Shown: positions 61,792 through 64,000 of the stretch, piece after piece
Layout of the letters: every line of letters starts with the position of its first letter
Position numbering within the stretch: position 1 is the first letter of the stretch
From: Labilithrix luteola
GTDB taxonomy: Bacteria > Myxococcota_A > Polyangia > Polyangiales > Polyangiaceae
Direction: 5' to 3'
Assembly (NCBI RefSeq): GCF_001263205.1
Contig: NZ_CP012333.1
Coordinates: 8,661,501 to 8,725,500, forward strand
DNA: 64,000 nt
Translations under genes and position numbers: made by a program
The notes under the pieces: model-generated
Seen by the model: the letters and a program-made list of their open reading frames with translations, nothing else
Databases searched by the model: none
Told to the model about the DNA's origin: nothing

Positions 61792-63417
61792 TCACATCGT
61801 GCGCAGCGTCCGGACGAAGACGAACACGATGATGGCCTCGCCGAGCAAGCCGCCTCCCATCGCCACCGCCGCATGCGCGGGGCCGACGAGGGACGCCGCA
61901 TAGACGAAGCCGACGCCGGTCACGATGGCTAGTGCGAGCACGAAGGTCTGGAGGATCGACACCCCGCGATCCACGCGGCGGCGGGCGACGTCCACTGCGT
62001 CGAGAAACAGCTTCGCCAAGAAGACGAACACGGCCATCGCCATGTAGCCCCCGCCGAATTCGTCGTGCGAAAGGAGGAAGTCGTAGGCGCCGTGGAGCGC
62101 GACGACCATCACCGAGACCCGCGAGAAATCCGAGGCGTATCGCTCCCGATCGGCGAGGAAGTCGTCGAGCGCCGTGGCCAAGATGCCCGTCATGGCCATG
62201 TGGAAGAAGTTCGCGGTGAGGAAGCGACCGAGGCCGGTCTGCAGGTTTCCGCTCGCGAGGTAGCCGAGATTTTCTTCCGCCGCGAAACCCAAGCCGACGA
62301 GCGCGCCACACACCAGCACATCGAGCTTGTTGCCCCACTTTCGCAGGACCGGCAGCAGCGGAAGGAAGAGGAGAAGCTTGGACGCCTCTTCCCGCAGGCC
62401 GACGCCGAAGACGAAGTAGATGACATCGCGCGCTGCATCGCCCGTCTCGACGAGGCGCAGCGTGGCCTCCTCGACCGCGATGAGGAGCATCGTAGGAACG
62501 ACGCTGACGACACCGAGCACGAACGCGACGAGGTACATCGGCAGCTTGAAGCGCGGACGCTCGCCCATCTTGCCGAGGCGGAAGCAGAAGACCATCCACG
62601 CCAAGGCGGCCGTCGCGGCCAGCACGAGCGAGGCACGCGACGGCTTCGGTTTGCTCGCGATCGCCAGCCAGCGAGCCGCGCTGCGCCAATCCCGGTCGTG
62701 GACCGCGAGCTGGTACTTCAGCTCCGGATCGGTGCGCTCGGCGATGCGCGGATCGGCGAGACGCGTCCGCACCTGATCCCACGCGGCGAGGCGAATCCAG
62801 ATCGCGATGGCGGCCGACACGTCTTCGGCGTGGTCGGCGAAGGCCAAGCCCTCCCGCTCGAAATACGTGGCAGCGTCCTCGGCCTTGTCGGGCGGAAGCG
62901 CGCGGGCGAGCAGGCGGTTGTGCCAGGGCAGGGGCGGCTCATGCGACGCTCCCTGCTCGATGGCGACGAGCACGTCGTCGGGCACGTTGTGCCGCGCAAC
63001 GCCGAGCCAGTAGCGGCCCGCGAGCGATACTTCGGGCGGCAAATCGTGGACGAGGAATGCGTCGAGGGCCTCGTCGCTCATCGCGCGCGAGCCTTTCGAC
63101 AACGAGGGGAGCTTGCTGGGGTCGGGCAGTCGTTCGCGCAGCTCGTCGATCTGCCGGGCCATACCGTGGATGTTCACCAGCTCGAGGACGAGCGGGATCG
63201 ACGGTCTCTCGCGCAGCAAACCGATGCAGGCCGCCTCCGCGGCACCGAAATCTCCTTCGTGCGCCATGGCCTTGGCGCGCGCCTCCGCCGTCGGTGCTTT
63301 GCGGGATGCACGAACGACCGCGAAGCCGACGAGCAGCGTCACGGCCAGGGCGACGAGCGCCGGGAGAACGACCCGCGGCTCGCCGCGGTGCGTGTACAAA
63401 AGCCGTGAGCGGCGCAT
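61792..63417 (-). CDS. PrsW-type intramembrane protease with N-terminal helical domain
   Basis: 541 residues. A signal-like first helix, a TPR-like soluble domain (~35-255) and then ~8 membrane helices. The PrsW/CPBP-like catalytic signatures are 'GLREEASKLLLFL' (EE), 'GFAAEENLGYL' (EExxxY), 'NFFHMAMTG' (His) and 'ALHGAYDFLL' (HxxYD). PrsW-type glutamic proteases cleave anti-sigma factors. The substrate here is unknown. Confidence 0.82.
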   Translation of the reverse strand: MRRSRLLYTHRGEPRVVLPALVALAVTLLVGFAVVRASRKAPTAEARAKAMAHEGDFGAAEAACIGLLRERPSIPLVLELVNIHGMARQIDELRERLPDPSKLPSLSKGSRAMSDEALDAFLVHDLPPEVSLAGRYWLGVARHNVPDDVLVAIEQGASHEPPLPWHNRLLARALPPDKAEDAATYFEREGLAFADHAEDVSAAIAIWIRLAAWDQVRTRLADPRIAERTDPELKYQLAVHDRDWRSAARWLAIASKPKPSRASLVLAATAALAWMVFCFRLGKMGERPRFKLPMYLVAFVLGVVSVVPTMLLIAVEEATLRLVETGDAARDVIYFVFGVGLREEASKLLLFLPLLPVLRKWGNKLDVLVCGALVGLGFAAEENLGYLASGNLQTGLGRFLTANFFHMAMTGILATALDDFLADRERYASDFSRVSVMVVALHGAYDFLLSHDEFGGGYMAMAVFVFLAKLFLDAVDVARRRVDRGVSILQTFVLALAIVTGVGFVYAASLVGPAHAAVAMGGGLLGEAIIVFVFVRTLRTM

Positions 63418-63606
63418 GGAGGGCCCTCATCCTCTTCCAGCGGCGCGAACGCGGCAAGCGGGCTTGTCGCCGAGGGGCCTTCCTTCCGCGATGACGGGGA
63501 ACCGCGGCGAGCCCCACGATGACGACCTCCACCGGATTTCCCCGAGCTCGGCCTTTCCTGCACGTCGCGCTCGTGACCTCACGTCGACCTGAGGTAGAGA
63601 ACGGGC

Positions 63607-64000
63607 GTGGCTGGTCGACTCGTACACGTGGATTCGCTCGAAGCGGCGCAGGCCGAAGCGCTGCTGCGCCCGTACATCGGAGTTCGTGAGCGCGATCTCC
63701 TGCGCGGGGACGCGACCGGCGACGGCGTCTTCATCGCCGAGGGCGAGGTCGTGGTTCGCGTCTTGGTCCAGCGCGGGCGTTTCGCGGTCCGGTCGCTCCT
63801 GCTCGAGGCCCGGCGCGTCGAGCCGCTGCGTGACGTCATCGATGCGCTTCCCGAATCGGTTCCCGTTTACGTGGTCCCGCAATCGGTGATGGACGGCATC
63901 GTGGGCTTCGCGATCCATCGCGGCATCCTCGCGCTCGGATCGCGAGGCGTGCCCCTCACGCCCTCCGAGCTGCTCGGAGGACAGGCCGAAGGCAAGCCGG
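63607..64000 (+). CDS. TrmH/SpoU-family RNA methyltransferase, N-terminal part (partial)
   Basis: 131 codons run open to the right edge from GTG 63607. The translation 'DATGDGVFIAEGEVVVRVLVQRGRF' (split), 'VRSLLLEARRVEPL' and 'VGFAIHRGILALGSRGVPL' is typical of the substrate-binding N-terminus of SpoU/TrmH 2'-O-methyltransferases. The SAM-binding knotted domain lies outside the window. Confidence 0.75.
   Translation, partial: MAGRLVHVDSLEAAQAEALLRPYIGVRERDLLRGDATGDGVFIAEGEVVVRVLVQRGRFAVRSLLLEARRVEPLRDVIDALPESVPVYVVPQSVMDGIVGFAIHRGILALGSRGVPLTPSELLGGQAEGKP

Overview
The window is a high-GC chromosomal segment from a Gram-negative bacterium, most likely a myxobacterium (Myxococcota, Polyangiales-like). 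Pointers are lipid A synthesis (LpxB), a secreted matrixin-like metalloprotease with a C-terminal membrane anchor, a plant-type glutamate-cysteine ligase, a bacterial mevalonate operon, a GAF/sigma-54 activator, and many tightly overlapping start/stop codons. No rRNA or CRISPR array was seen.

Layout. 1-5.7 kb: end of a 5'-nucleotidase, response regulator, GFA protein, metallo-beta-lactamase-fold hydrolase, GAF/sigma-54 activator and biotin synthase. 5.5-14.3 kb, mostly minus strand: ArnT-like glycosyltransferase, lpxB, rnd, metalloprotease with a secreted partner, FabH-like synthase, NAD kinase, Nudix hydrolase. 14.6-23.7 kb: a five-gene MoxR / DUF58 / von Willebrand factor A operon led by a Gln/Gly-repeat coiled-coil membrane protein. 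24-26.4 kb: gshA, trpF, a CheY-like regulator. 26.6-33.4 kb: fni diverging from an operon of prenyl synthase, mevalonate kinase, mevalonate-diphosphate decarboxylase, phosphomevalonate kinase and HMG-CoA reductase, all joined by 4-base overlaps. This gives mevalonate to prenyl diphosphates, with HMG-CoA synthase not present here.

33.7-40.1 kb is accessory-looking: a small hybrid histidine kinase, tRNA-Leu(GAG), 109-bp tandem repeats, a small NTF2-like protein, three tandem paralogues of an unrecognised family (the middle one frameshifted), and a Ser-rich/Gly-rich protein. 40.2-50.5 kb is housekeeping: peroxiredoxin, methyltransferase, hisB, Crp/Fnr regulator, TPR lipoprotein plus RodZ-like protein, recO, PfkB kinase, DUF971 protein, murJ, engB, and a lipoprotein hydrolase.

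50,812-61,639 is the most interesting part: a 10.8-kb integrated element in the 3' end of tRNA-Val(CAC), bounded by perfect 21-bp repeats. It carries a tyrosine integrase, a Rep-like helicase/ATPase followed by a candidate iteron origin, and a Mu-type head module (protease/scaffold, decoration protein, major capsid protein), but no terminase, portal or tail genes. The gene content fits a capsid-encoding phage satellite. The att site lies in frame inside the integrase gene, so integration swaps the integrase C-terminus: the excised circle would encode a 549-residue protein with a coiled-coil tail, the integrated form 477 residues. The tRNA-Val terminator has been left behind on the far side of the element. 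The window ends with a PrsW-type protease and the start of a TrmH/SpoU RNA methyltransferase.
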